Below the pieces are notes generated by a model, which was not told the DNA's origin, searched no databases, and worked only from the letters and a program-made list of their open reading frames with translations. From the NCBI RefSeq assembly GCF_011058165.1, contig NZ_JAALEG010000012.1, positions 1 to 64,000 of the forward strand: a DNA stretch of 64,000 bases, given 5' to 3'. The DNA comes from Rhodococcus aetherivorans. GTDB lineage: Bacteria; Actinomycetota; Actinomycetes; Mycobacteriales; Mycobacteriaceae. The number at the start of each line of letters is the position of its first letter. The stretch's first letter is position 1. The position numbers and the translations under genes were made by a program. Below, piece by piece: positions 45,670-53,372 of this stretch.

Positions 45670-47103
45670 TCAGACCATCGACAGGACTTGCTGCATGGTG
45701 CGGACCTTCGCGCCCGACGTAGCGATGTAGTCCACGATCCCCTGGAACGTGGACGTGAGTGTGTTCGGACTCGACGGCGCCGACGCCTGGATTCCGTGGA
45801 ACACCACGACCACCCACCCCTTACCGGCGACTGCCTTGTCGATCAGCGCCGAAACGGTCGCAACAGGGGTGGCTGGGCCGACACTCACCGCCCGGACGCG
45901 GTACGGCATCGACGGCGGCAGTGTCTCGACGAACTTCGTCGCGTTGCCCCGGGCCGCCCGGAAGTACTCGGCGACGATCCGCTCCCCGATGGCGTCGTAC
46001 TCACCGATCGGGTAGGCGTACGACGTCGGCGCGAATCCGCGGGCGGTGTACCAATCCTTGATTGTGGTCAGTTCGGCGCGCATGTCAGCCTCTGTGCGAC
46101 CGGCCATGCCGAGGGCGTGCTGCGCGCTGGTGTGCGCGTGGGCGCCGATCTCCCAGCCGTTGTAGTTCTGCAACGCCCGCATTTGGTCGACGGTGATCCG
46201 GTCTGGGTTGCCGACCTGCTCGAGGATGGGGAACAGCACCCCGGCGTAGCCGTACTTGTCCATGTACGGCCGAGCGATGCTGTACGCGGACGCGGACGAA
46301 TCGTCGAACGTCAGGGTGACGACGCCGCCGGTCGCTGCTGCGGGCGGGTCGACCAGGGCGAAGCCGCCGAATCGCACGGTGATCGGGCCGGTGCCGTTGT
46401 CGTAGGCGCGCAGCCGGAACGTGTTGATCTGCGTCAGGTCGGGGGTGCCGGCCGACGCGGCGAAGTCGGATATCGCCATGTCGATGATCACCCACTCGCC
46501 GCCCTTGAGCGCCGACGCCTTTTCCCCGAGGGAACCCACGAACGGCTCCCCAGAGCGACGGTTGGTCAGCCCACCGGAGCCAAGCCAGATCGAGACCTGC
46601 CCCAGTCGGGCGTAGTTGTCGATCTTCAGCCACATGCGTAGGTACTTGCCGGTCACGTCAACCGGGGCGGCGATGGTCTTGTCGATTCCGAAGCTGGTCG
46701 ATCCGGTGCCGTCGGTGGTGTAGCGGAAGGACTGGGAGCCGATCACGGCGTCTGTGGTGTCGTTCGGTTCGGCGGTGACGCCTGTTCCGGTTGCGGTCCA
46801 GCCGTGGCCGGCCTGGTTCGCTGGGGCGATGAAGTTCGACACCGGCGGGGCCGGGCTGCGCGGCGAGATGGAGAGCGCACCGCCGGCGGCTACGGAGACG
46901 TTGCCCGCAGCGTCGGGGGCGGACCCGTTGACCGACCGCACGTAAGTGGCATCTCCGACCGCACGCACCCGGGCGTCGACGGCGGTCTGGTCGAGCTTCG
47001 ACCCGACCTCGCCCTTGGTGGCGAACCCGTTGCCGAGCGCGGTCTCGACGTCGGGTGAGAGCTTCCCGGTTGCCTCGTCGAACGAGACGAGCTTTCTGGC
47101 CAT
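45670..47103 (-). CDS. Phage tail protein with C-terminal polysaccharide deacetylase (NodB) domain
   Basis: A 477-residue protein. The N-terminus (KLVSFDEATGKLSPDVETAL) and a Gly/Ala-rich collar look like a tail-fibre attachment region. Residues about 95-260 form a beta-sandwich (carbohydrate-binding-like: SFRYTTDGTGSTSFGIDK, LRMWLKIDNYARLG). From about 265 a NodB domain follows: VVTLTFDDSS (catalytic Asp-Asp), EIGAHAHTSAQHAL (metal His region) and SYAYPIGEYD. A carbohydrate de-N-acetylase on the virion would alter peptidoglycan or surface glycan at infection. The second NodB motif is spaced unusually, so activity is not certain. It is the last gene of the late operon. Confidence 0.82.
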   Translation of the reverse strand: MARKLVSFDEATGKLSPDVETALGNGFATKGEVGSKLDQTAVDARVRAVGDATYVRSVNGSAPDAAGNVSVAAGGALSISPRSPAPPVSNFIAPANQAGHGWTATGTGVTAEPNDTTDAVIGSQSFRYTTDGTGSTSFGIDKTIAAPVDVTGKYLRMWLKIDNYARLGQVSIWLGSGGLTNRRSGEPFVGSLGEKASALKGGEWVIIDMAISDFAASAGTPDLTQINTFRLRAYDNGTGPITVRFGGFALVDPPAAATGGVVTLTFDDSSASAYSIARPYMDKYGYAGVLFPILEQVGNPDRITVDQMRALQNYNGWEIGAHAHTSAQHALGMAGRTEADMRAELTTIKDWYTARGFAPTSYAYPIGEYDAIGERIVAEYFRAARGNATKFVETLPPSMPYRVRAVSVGPATPVATVSALIDKAVAGKGWVVVVFHGIQASAPSSPNTLTSTFQGIVDYIATSGAKVRTMQQVLSMV

Positions 47104-47106
47104 CGG

Positions 47107-47931
47107 TCAGGCTCCAATCGTGTACAGGCCGGATCCGGCCGGGGATTCGGTCATACCGGCCGGGATCGCGTACAGCCCCGATCCGGGCGGGTCTTCGGTC
47201 ATGCCGGTGAACCCGTACAGCCCGGATCCGGCCGGCGACTCGGTGAGGGTGTAGGTCTCCGGGCCGACCGGCGGGAAGCCGAGCTCGACGAGGAGCCGCT
47301 TCCAGCCGGGGCCGCCGAAGAAGTGCCGCACTGAAAACCCGGCGGCGGTGTCGATCATGGCGTTGACGGTGGCCGGCCACGCGAGGGCACCCTCGCCGTC
47401 GGTGATGGTCTGCTCCCCCGTCTCGGCGACCTCGCCGGCGGCGATCAGCCGGCCGATGTAGATCGCGTCGGCGCCGTACCCGGAGCGGGCGAGGGTGAGG
47501 AACCGGCCGCGGCGGACCTGCGCGACGGCAGGCTGGTCGAACGAGACCTCGCCGGTGCCCTGCTCCGGCTGGACGCCGGACAGGTCGACCTGCAGGCCCG
47601 TCTCGATGTTGTGCCGGTTGGTCTCGAGGCCCTTGAAGGCCAGGGAGAACACGTCCGAGGTGATGTCCGAGCGCACCGGGTTGGAGTAACCGATCGCACC
47701 GATGTCGGACTTCTCCATCTCGCGGGCCCAGACGATCGCGTCTTCCTTGTCGATCAGGCCGTAGTCGAACCAGCCGGGCGGCAGTTCGGCGAGGGTGGCG
47801 ACGTCTCCGGTGGTGATCGACGACATCATCGGCGCGTTCGGGCCCGCGCCGAACACGTGCGCCTCGGAGGGTTTGAGGATGAGCTCACGCTGGTGGCGGG
47901 CCAGCTCCAGCTGGGCGACTCTCGACGGCAT
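47107..47931 (-). CDS. Second major tail protein-like gene (divergent paralogue)
   Basis: A 274-residue protein. Its first 210 residues are a clear paralogue of the major tail protein encoded at 62168-63106, sharing VAQLE-ARHQRELILKP, SNPVRSDITSD, FKGLETNR-NIET, GEVSFDQPAVA and AGEVAETGEQTITDGEG. The C-terminal domain differs: instead of the beta-rich Ig-like domain it ends in three copies of a short repeat around TES-PAGSGLY (about 222-270). It lies 15 kb from the normal tail-tube position, behind the lysis genes and 3 bp before the NodB tail gene. Role unknown: perhaps an alternative tube or tail-tip subunit. Confidence 0.85.
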   Translation of the reverse strand: MPSRVAQLELARHQRELILKPSEAHVFGAGPNAPMMSSITTGDVATLAELPPGWFDYGLIDKEDAIVWAREMEKSDIGAIGYSNPVRSDITSDVFSLAFKGLETNRHNIETGLQVDLSGVQPEQGTGEVSFDQPAVAQVRRGRFLTLARSGYGADAIYIGRLIAAGEVAETGEQTITDGEGALAWPATVNAMIDTAAGFSVRHFFGGPGWKRLLVELGFPPVGPETYTLTESPAGSGLYGFTGMTEDPPGSGLYAIPAGMTESPAGSGLYTIGA

Positions 47932-47946
47932 CGCACATTCCTCTCG

Positions 47947-48468
47947 TCAGTCGCACCGGGGCTCGGGGTACGGGTTGTTGCGGCGCTGCTGCTCGAGATC
48001 ACTGCGCGCGTAGTCGAGCTCGGCCCGTTCGAGCGCGATGGCGGACACGGTCGCGTCGTACCGGGTGAGCAGGTCCAGCACCGTTTGCGCCCCGCCTGGT
48101 ACGGACATGAGCCCCTTCACCAGGTCGTCCATCGCGTCGTCGCGTCGCTCTCGCAGCGCATCGTCGCGGCGTTCGAGCTCGCGGTCTTCGGTGTTGATCT
48201 GCGCGTTGGCCTTCAGCGATCGCTGGAAGTCGGCGTTGCACTGGGCCTGGTGTTGCTGCTGGATCTGCGAGGTCACCACGGAGAAGGTCGTGAGCATCGA
48301 GAGGGTGATCACGACGATGGTGAAGTTGCGTGAGGATTTCGGAACAAATGGCACCAGCAGCGACATGCCCCGCAGCCGGTACTGCCGGTATTGGACGATC
48401 GTGCCGGCGGCGTAGCTGATCGCGGCGATCAGCACGTACCGGATGATCGTCTCCCACACTTCAGTCAC
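47947..48468 (-). CDS. Membrane protein with coiled coil (possible lysis/spanin-like)
   Basis: A 173-residue protein with two membrane segments (about 8-25 and 48-66) separated by a basic stretch (YRQYRLRG). A long charged helix then follows, ELERRDDALRERRDDAMDDL and ALERAELDYARSDLEQQ, likely a coiled coil. In mycolata phages such proteins follow the holin genes and may span the envelope or regulate lysis; I do not recognise a named family. The GTG at 48468 overlaps the upstream holin-like gene by 8 bp. Confidence 0.65.
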   Translation of the reverse strand: MTEVWETIIRYVLIAAISYAAGTIVQYRQYRLRGMSLLVPFVPKSSRNFTIVVITLSMLTTFSVVTSQIQQQHQAQCNADFQRSLKANAQINTEDRELERRDDALRERRDDAMDDLVKGLMSVPGGAQTVLDLLTRYDATVSAIALERAELDYARSDLEQQRRNNPYPEPRCD

Positions 48469-48736
48469 TGGACTCGGCCTCCCTGTCGGCCTGTGGCCGT
48501 TGCTGTTGCGCGGGCGGTGGAGGCGGTGGCTGGTCGGCCTTGGCGGCCTGGTGGTTACGTGCGAGCAACCACATCACCACCGCAGTCATGATTTCGTTCA
48601 GTCCGGTCGGGGCGACCCATTCGAATCGGAAGAACTGAGAGATGATCTGGGCGCTGACCGATGTTCCCCACAGGGCTACGACGATGCCGACGACGAGGGA
48701 GCGTGTCCGAGGCGACGGTCCGTTCGGTTGTGACAC
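48461..48736 (-). CDS. Small holin-like membrane protein
   Basis: A 91-residue protein with two hydrophobic segments (LVVGIVVALWGTSVSAQII and LNEIMTAVVMWLLARN) and a Pro/Gln-rich charged C-terminal tail (QPPPPPPAQQQRP). Size, topology and location directly downstream of the cell-wall hydrolases fit a holin. It overlaps the next gene by 8 bp. Assignment is by context only. Confidence 0.7.
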   Translation of the reverse strand: MSQPNGPSPRTRSLVVGIVVALWGTSVSAQIISQFFRFEWVAPTGLNEIMTAVVMWLLARNHQAAKADQPPPPPPAQQQRPQADREAESSD

Positions 48737-48778
48737 GTGGGGAACCTTCTTTCAGTCCCGGCCCGCAGGCTCGTGTGG

Positions 48779-49267
48779 TCATGACTGCGCCCCAGGAGCC
48801 CCGGGTGGGGCGGCAGGGGTGGCGTACCGGGGCGCGATCTTCAGCCGTGCCACATACGAGATCGCGGTCTGGATGATGGTCTTGAGCACGAGCACGCCCA
48901 GGGTGGCCCAGGCAGCGCCGTCGAGGAAGTCGAAGTCTCCCAGCGCGAGGGCGAGGACCGACAGCAGCGCGAACCCGATGTCGATGGCCAGGCCCTGGAC
49001 GAAGGTGCGCCATGATCGGCTGCGGGCGTCGACGATGGTGAGCTCCTCGCCGCGGCTGGTGACTGCGGTGACGTTGGGGACCGGTTCGGGCATCCCCCGC
49101 CCGGTCAGCACGCCGGTGCCGACCTGGCGGGCGTAGGCGCCGGCGCGGTCTCGAAGTGCTTGCTCGTTCTGCACCCACGCCTTCTGGGCCGCGTCGGCGG
49201 CTTCGCGGCGGACGAGGTCCCAGAACGGGACGGCGTTGTCGGCGTCGGGGTTGTGGTCTCCGGGCAC
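48779..49267 (-). CDS. Holin-like membrane protein with N-terminal helical domain
   Basis: A 162-residue protein. The first 90 residues are soluble and charged (FWDLVRREAADAAQKAWVQNE), followed by two membrane helices (FVQGLAIDIGFALLSVLALAL and AAWATLGVLVLKTIIQTAISYV) and a Pro-rich tail. In actinophages this layout is common for the larger of two adjacent holin-type proteins. GTG start at 49267. It lies 9 bp downstream of the DUF4185 gene. Confidence 0.7.
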   Translation of the reverse strand: MPGDHNPDADNAVPFWDLVRREAADAAQKAWVQNEQALRDRAGAYARQVGTGVLTGRGMPEPVPNVTAVTSRGEELTIVDARSRSWRTFVQGLAIDIGFALLSVLALALGDFDFLDGAAWATLGVLVLKTIIQTAISYVARLKIAPRYATPAAPPGAPGAQS

Positions 49268-49276
49268 GGTTGCCTC

Positions 49277-50383
49277 CTACGGGTGTCCGACGAACTCGGC
49301 GAGAATGGCGTCCCACTCGGAGACCGGCTGCGCGTCCGGCGGGGCCGGGTCGGTGAGGATCGGGCCGGTGGGGTTCGGGGTGGCGACGCGGTACTGCATC
49401 GCGCGGTACGGGTCGCCGTCGGCGGCCCACTGGGACACGATCATCACGAACGTGCCCTTGGTGCCGTCCGGCTTCTGGAAGCGGCTGTCCGGGTGGACGT
49501 AGCAGCCGTACAGGCGGTCGACGACGTCGAAGCCGAGCGGGAAGCCGGAGCCGCGCACCGGGCGGGTGATCGGCGCGGTGCGCCAGTTGATGTTCTCGAT
49601 CGGGCCGTGGCCGACGCGGATGAAGCTGCTGTACGCTCCGTCGTCGAATCCGCTCCACACCCAGTGCCCCTGGATCCAGCGCAGCCCGAGCTCGCCGAGG
49701 CGGGCACCGGAGGCGAGCAGGTCGCCGGGTTCGTGGTCGGCGGGGTTGGTCTTCCACACCCACGCGTTGTTGATCCAGCAGCGGCCCTCCCACTTCGTTG
49801 GGTCGAGGATGTCCTCCTCGCGGACGCGCCAGAGCAGAGCGTTCTTGTTGCGGGCGAGGCCGCCGGTGGAGATGGCGTAGACCCAGCCGTCGCGGCCGCG
49901 GTCCCAGGTCATCATCACGCGCTGGCCGCGGTAGGCCGTGGTGGACCACTTCGTGGTGGAGTTGGTGCCGTTGACCCAGGTTTCGCCGAGGTCGTCGGAG
50001 TACCAGATCTCGCACCACAGCTCGTTGACCAGGCCCTGCGTGATCATGACCCACAGGTAGATGCGGTTGCCGATGGTGATGGCGTCGCACGGCAGCACGG
50101 TGGAGAAGGTGCCGTTGTTGTGCTGGTAGGGCCACAGCTGGGCGCCGCCCTTGCACGCCCCGTCGAATGCGATGGGCTGGGCCATGTCCCGGGTCGGGGA
50201 CTTCAGGATTACCGGGGAGCGCCAGTTCGTCAGTCCGGTGATGGGCGGTCCCCACGGCTGGGTGCCGCCGAACGTATCGCCGAGGACGAACCCGACCTTG
50301 CCGTTCGGCATCACGAACGGGATACCGAGGTCGGTGCCGCCGACGTCCCCGATCGTCGGGGTGAGGTCCTTGACCTTGGCCAT
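49277..50383 (-). CDS. DUF4185 domain protein (candidate endo-D-arabinanase)
   Basis: A 368-residue protein that is a DUF4185 domain over nearly its full length. It begins GTDLGIPFVMPNGKVGFVLGDTF, has repeated beta-propeller-like blades (WRSPVILKS, IYLWVMITQG, VMMTWDRGRDGWVYAIS) and ends with QYRVATPNPTGPI. DUF4185 proteins of mycolata and their phages have been assigned endo-D-arabinanase activity (CAZy GH183), which would cut arabinogalactan or lipoarabinomannan. The last residues, EWDAILAEFVGHP, repeat the tail of the neighbouring amidase. There is no signal peptide, as expected for a holin-dependent lysin. The ATG at 50383 follows the M23 gene by 2 bp. Confidence 0.85.
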   Translation of the reverse strand: MAKVKDLTPTIGDVGGTDLGIPFVMPNGKVGFVLGDTFGGTQPWGPPITGLTNWRSPVILKSPTRDMAQPIAFDGACKGGAQLWPYQHNNGTFSTVLPCDAITIGNRIYLWVMITQGLVNELWCEIWYSDDLGETWVNGTNSTTKWSTTAYRGQRVMMTWDRGRDGWVYAISTGGLARNKNALLWRVREEDILDPTKWEGRCWINNAWVWKTNPADHEPGDLLASGARLGELGLRWIQGHWVWSGFDDGAYSSFIRVGHGPIENINWRTAPITRPVRGSGFPLGFDVVDRLYGCYVHPDSRFQKPDGTKGTFVMIVSQWAADGDPYRAMQYRVATPNPTGPILTDPAPPDAQPVSEWDAILAEFVGHP

Positions 50384-50385
50384 GG

Positions 50386-51204
50386 TCAGCTGCCGAGGAT
50401 CTGGTTGACGTCGAGCTGCAGGTGCGTCGCGATGGCGCGCAGCAGCAGGTTGTTCTCCCGGGCGAGCGCCGCGGTGCGCAGCACGTGCCCGCGCATGGTC
50501 GTCGGGCCGGTGCCGCCGTCCTTGGTCTTGTCGGCGACCTCGCCGTAGGTCATCTCGGCGGCGACCGAGCGCAGCCAGTACCGCATCTTCGGGTCGGAGA
50601 ACTGGTTCGGCATGTTCTCGTACAGCGTCAACGCGTCCGCCGTGTTGACGAGCTCGTTCTGGACGTCTGCTGCTGTAGCCACGGTGGCTCCCTTCGTTGC
50701 CGACGGCACCGACGCCGCCGGGGTCTTGGTGGTGCCCGGCGCCGGGGCGGCGCCGGGGTCGACGGCGCCGGCTCGGTTCAGCCAGGCCGCGGGGTCCATG
50801 TGCTCGCCGCCGATGAAGCCGGGCGAGCCCCACACCTCGAAATGCAGGTGCGGTCCGGTGGATTGGCCGGCGGATCCGACGTAGCCGATCAGGTCGCCGG
50901 CCTTCACCTGGTCGCCGCGGCGGACGAGGATGTCGCCGTGCTCCATATGCCCGAAGATGAAGTCCTTGCCGACGGTGCGCTGGGCATCGATCCAGAGCCA
51001 ATTTCCGTAGCCCTGCACGGTATTCGGGGCGCGGTCCTTGCCTTCGACGACGGTGCCGTCGGTGGGCGCGTAGATCGGGGTCTTGCGCGGAACGCTGTAG
51101 TCGTTGCCGCGGTGGAACTCTCGCTGTCCGGTGACCGGGTTGATCCGCTCCCCGTAGCCGGTGCCGCGGGTGGTCTTGATCGGGTGGACGACTCGTGCGG
51201 GCAT
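50386..51204 (-). CDS. M23 family metallopeptidase (endolysin component)
   Basis: A 272-residue protein. The N-terminal 135 residues form a LytM/M23 peptidase with the zinc motifs HRGND (H-x-x-x-D) and GPHLHFE (H-x-H), so it should cut peptidoglycan cross-bridges or stem peptides. After a Pro/Ala linker (GAAPAPGTTKTPAASVP) a helical C-terminal region (NELVNTADALTLYENM, ALARENNLLLRAIATHL) follows, possibly a wall-binding or oligomerisation domain. The ATG at 51204 overlaps the amidase stop by one base (TGATG), showing that the two lysins are co-translated. Confidence 0.9.
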   Translation of the reverse strand: MPARVVHPIKTTRGTGYGERINPVTGQREFHRGNDYSVPRKTPIYAPTDGTVVEGKDRAPNTVQGYGNWLWIDAQRTVGKDFIFGHMEHGDILVRRGDQVKAGDLIGYVGSAGQSTGPHLHFEVWGSPGFIGGEHMDPAAWLNRAGAVDPGAAPAPGTTKTPAASVPSATKGATVATAADVQNELVNTADALTLYENMPNQFSDPKMRYWLRSVAAEMTYGEVADKTKDGGTGPTTMRGHVLRTAALARENNLLLRAIATHLQLDVNQILGS

Positions 51205-51830
51205 CACATTCCCCTTCCGACGAATTCGGCCAGGACCGTGTCCCAGTCCTCGCCGGTGACCGCGGCGCCGACGGCGCCGCCCTGGGACAGGTGCACGACG
51301 CGGTCGAGGAAGATCGGCCACGGGAACTCGGGTCCGGGGTCGGTGTGCCCGCCGCCCCACATGCCGAGGTCACCGTGCCCGCACACCCCCCGCGAGCGGG
51401 GCGGGGTGCCGTCGGTGACGCGGCGGATCGGCAGCTCGTTGATCTCGGCGCGCCACGCCACCCACAGGGCGCCGCGCCAGAGCATCAGGTCCTGGTTGCG
51501 GCCGTCGGCATCTTTGTCCGGATCGAGCCACTGCGCTGTGGTCCACTCGGCGAAGCTGCCGCCGAAGCACAGGTGCTCGGCCACGGTGTTCGCGTTCGCC
51601 GCAGCCCAGGGAGCGTCGACGTACCGCACCATCTGGATGAGCTCCCGCTCGTCGACCGCGTCGTGGTAGGACACCTGCGAGGAGGCCTGTGCGCAGTAGC
51701 CGGCGAGGGAGCGGGCGGTGCCGTTGCCCTGCTGGGTGTGGATGACGAGGTAGCGGCAGTCCGTTGCCGCGCCGGGGTATCGGTTCGGGGACCAGATCGG
51801 GGCCGCGTTGTGCGGGTCTGCGATCGCCAC
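51204..51830 (-). CDS. N-acetylmuramoyl-L-alanine amidase (endolysin)
   Basis: A 208-residue amidase-2/PGRP-fold protein. Zinc ligands appear in YLVIHTQQG (His) and GHGDLGMWGGGHTDPG (His-...-Asp/His), with SYHDAVDE in between. It releases stem peptides from muramic acid. Two in-frame GTG codons compete: GGAG lies 1 nt before the one at 51836 but 7 nt before the one at 51830, so 51830 is chosen. The C-terminus EDWDTVLAEFVGRGM matches the end of the DUF4185 protein. It is the first of three consecutive cell-wall enzymes. Confidence 0.88.
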   Translation of the reverse strand: MAIADPHNAAPIWSPNRYPGAATDCRYLVIHTQQGNGTARSLAGYCAQASSQVSYHDAVDERELIQMVRYVDAPWAAANANTVAEHLCFGGSFAEWTTAQWLDPDKDADGRNQDLMLWRGALWVAWRAEINELPIRRVTDGTPPRSRGVCGHGDLGMWGGGHTDPGPEFPWPIFLDRVVHLSQGGAVGAAVTGEDWDTVLAEFVGRGM

Positions 51831-51841
51831 GGTCACGCTCC

Positions 51842-52228
51842 TTACTGCTGCGGGGGCTCGTTTTCCTGGCGGTATCCGATGAGCCGGGGCAGGTCTCGCC
51901 ACTGTCCGTACTGGTCCATCCCGGACAGGATCGGGATTGCGTACGCGGGGGTCGCCATCACGACCTTGGAATCCGGGGTGTAGCCGAGGATCTCGACATT
52001 GAACGGGGTGTCGTCCATGACAGTGGTGCCCGAGTAACTGCCGATCTTGACGAATCGGATGTTGGGAACGCTCTGTCCGCCCGAGGAATCGCTCATGTTG
52101 ACCTGGCGGAACTTGGCGACGGTGAGGTCGCTCGCGTCGGGGATGTAGCCGAAGCCCCGCCCGGCCGCCATGACGGCGTGCCACTTCCCGTCGGCAGGAA
52201 CGGAAACGAGGTTGCTGTTGACGTACAT
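51842..52228 (-). CDS. Phage hypothetical protein in the tail-fibre module
   Basis: A 128-residue beta-rich protein (MYVNSNLVSVPADGKWHAVM; NIRFVKIGSYSGTTVMDDTPF) with no membrane segment. It sits 12 bp after the paralogous tail proteins and just before the lysins, and may be a small baseplate or fibre-tip component. The family is not recognised. Confidence 0.7.
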   Translation of the reverse strand: MYVNSNLVSVPADGKWHAVMAAGRGFGYIPDASDLTVAKFRQVNMSDSSGGQSVPNIRFVKIGSYSGTTVMDDTPFNVEILGYTPDSKVVMATPAYAIPILSGMDQYGQWRDLPRLIGYRQENEPPQQ

Positions 52229-52240
52229 GTGGTGTTCCTT

Positions 52241-53359
52241 TCACGCGACGATGAAGCTGAGATCTCCGGTGATGACTTCGGGCTCGGAGTACACGCGCGC
52301 CCGGGGGTTCTGCTGCTCGATGTACGGGACGCCGCCCGTTCCGACCTGGTCGAGATTGCCGATGCCCCCGTCGTCGGCGGCGGACTTCATCGGCAGCAGG
52401 CGCGTGTCGTGGCCGGCCGAGGTGACGTACGGGACGATGAAGTTGTTGTAGTCGTTGCGGATCAGGTACTTCACGATCCAGTTCATCCAGCCGTCGCCGA
52501 CGTTGGTGTACATCAGTCCTTCGCCCCACTGGTCGGTGAACACCGCCGACGGCCGGATCCCGGACGGCAGATCGATGCGCATCCCGCCGCGGCCGAAGTT
52601 CCGGGTGCCGGTGCCGGTGCGGATCTCGAACTTCACGCGGCAGGTCTGGGTAGCGGGGTCGAGTTGGTACCAGCCGCGGCGCACCCCGCCGGCGCCGAGG
52701 TTGCACACCCCGTCGAGGAACGTCGCGAGCACCGGGTCGTACGCGGTCCACGGCAGCGCGGCCGCCGAGGTCAGCGAGAGGGTGGCGTTGCCCTGGCCGT
52801 CGTTGGCGGTGACGTTGTATTCGGTGGTTCCGGACTGCAGCACCGCACCGAGGGGCAGGTCGACGATGCCGATCTGTTCGGTCTGCGCGGCCTGGAACGG
52901 GCCGCCGAAGCCGCCCCACACCCGCACGTCGAGGACGTCGGCTGCGGCGATCGTCGACGCCGAGGGCCGTACCCGTACGACCGCGATCGGCATCTCGTAG
53001 GTGCCGCCGGCCACGCGGGTCAGTGCCGGTGGGGTGGTCGAGCCGACGACGCCCTGTTTGACGAACACCTGCACCGAGGAGTTGTCGCCGGCCCAGGTGA
53101 AGCGCAGCCCGACGACGTCGAGTCGGGCCGAGGCCCCGGAGTTCGCGGCGACCTGCACGATCTGCGCGGCGGATTCGACGACGAGGACGCCGCAGACCAT
53201 GGCGGTGCCGGCGGCGAGCTGTACCGACCGCACTCCCGTGGAGGTCGGTTTGAATGCGGAGGCGGTGTCGACCAGTGCCTTCGCTCCGGCGAGCGCGAAG
53301 CGGGTGGCTTCCTGCACTTCGGTGACGGTGCCCTTGAACCCGGCGATGCTGGCTACCAC
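52241..53359 (-). CDS. Minor tail/receptor-binding protein, copy 1 of a tandem pair
   Basis: A 372-residue protein. The N-terminal 180 residues are shared with the next gene upstream: GFKGTV-EVQEATRF, RSVQLAAGTAMVCGV, FDIVGLRFTW-like DVVGLRFTWAGDNSS, then DVLDVRVWGGFGGPFQA. The C-terminal half (IRTGTGTRNFGRGGMRIDLP; WIVKYLIRNDYNNF) has diverged and probably carries the receptor-binding part. The start is GTG at 53359. The gap to its paralogue is 13 bp. Confidence 0.8.
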   Translation of the reverse strand: MVASIAGFKGTVTEVQEATRFALAGAKALVDTASAFKPTSTGVRSVQLAAGTAMVCGVLVVESAAQIVQVAANSGASARLDVVGLRFTWAGDNSSVQVFVKQGVVGSTTPPALTRVAGGTYEMPIAVVRVRPSASTIAAADVLDVRVWGGFGGPFQAAQTEQIGIVDLPLGAVLQSGTTEYNVTANDGQGNATLSLTSAAALPWTAYDPVLATFLDGVCNLGAGGVRRGWYQLDPATQTCRVKFEIRTGTGTRNFGRGGMRIDLPSGIRPSAVFTDQWGEGLMYTNVGDGWMNWIVKYLIRNDYNNFIVPYVTSAGHDTRLLPMKSAADDGGIGNLDQVGTGGVPYIEQQNPRARVYSEPEVITGDLSFIVA

Positions 53360-53372
53360 GAGTGTGTCTCCC

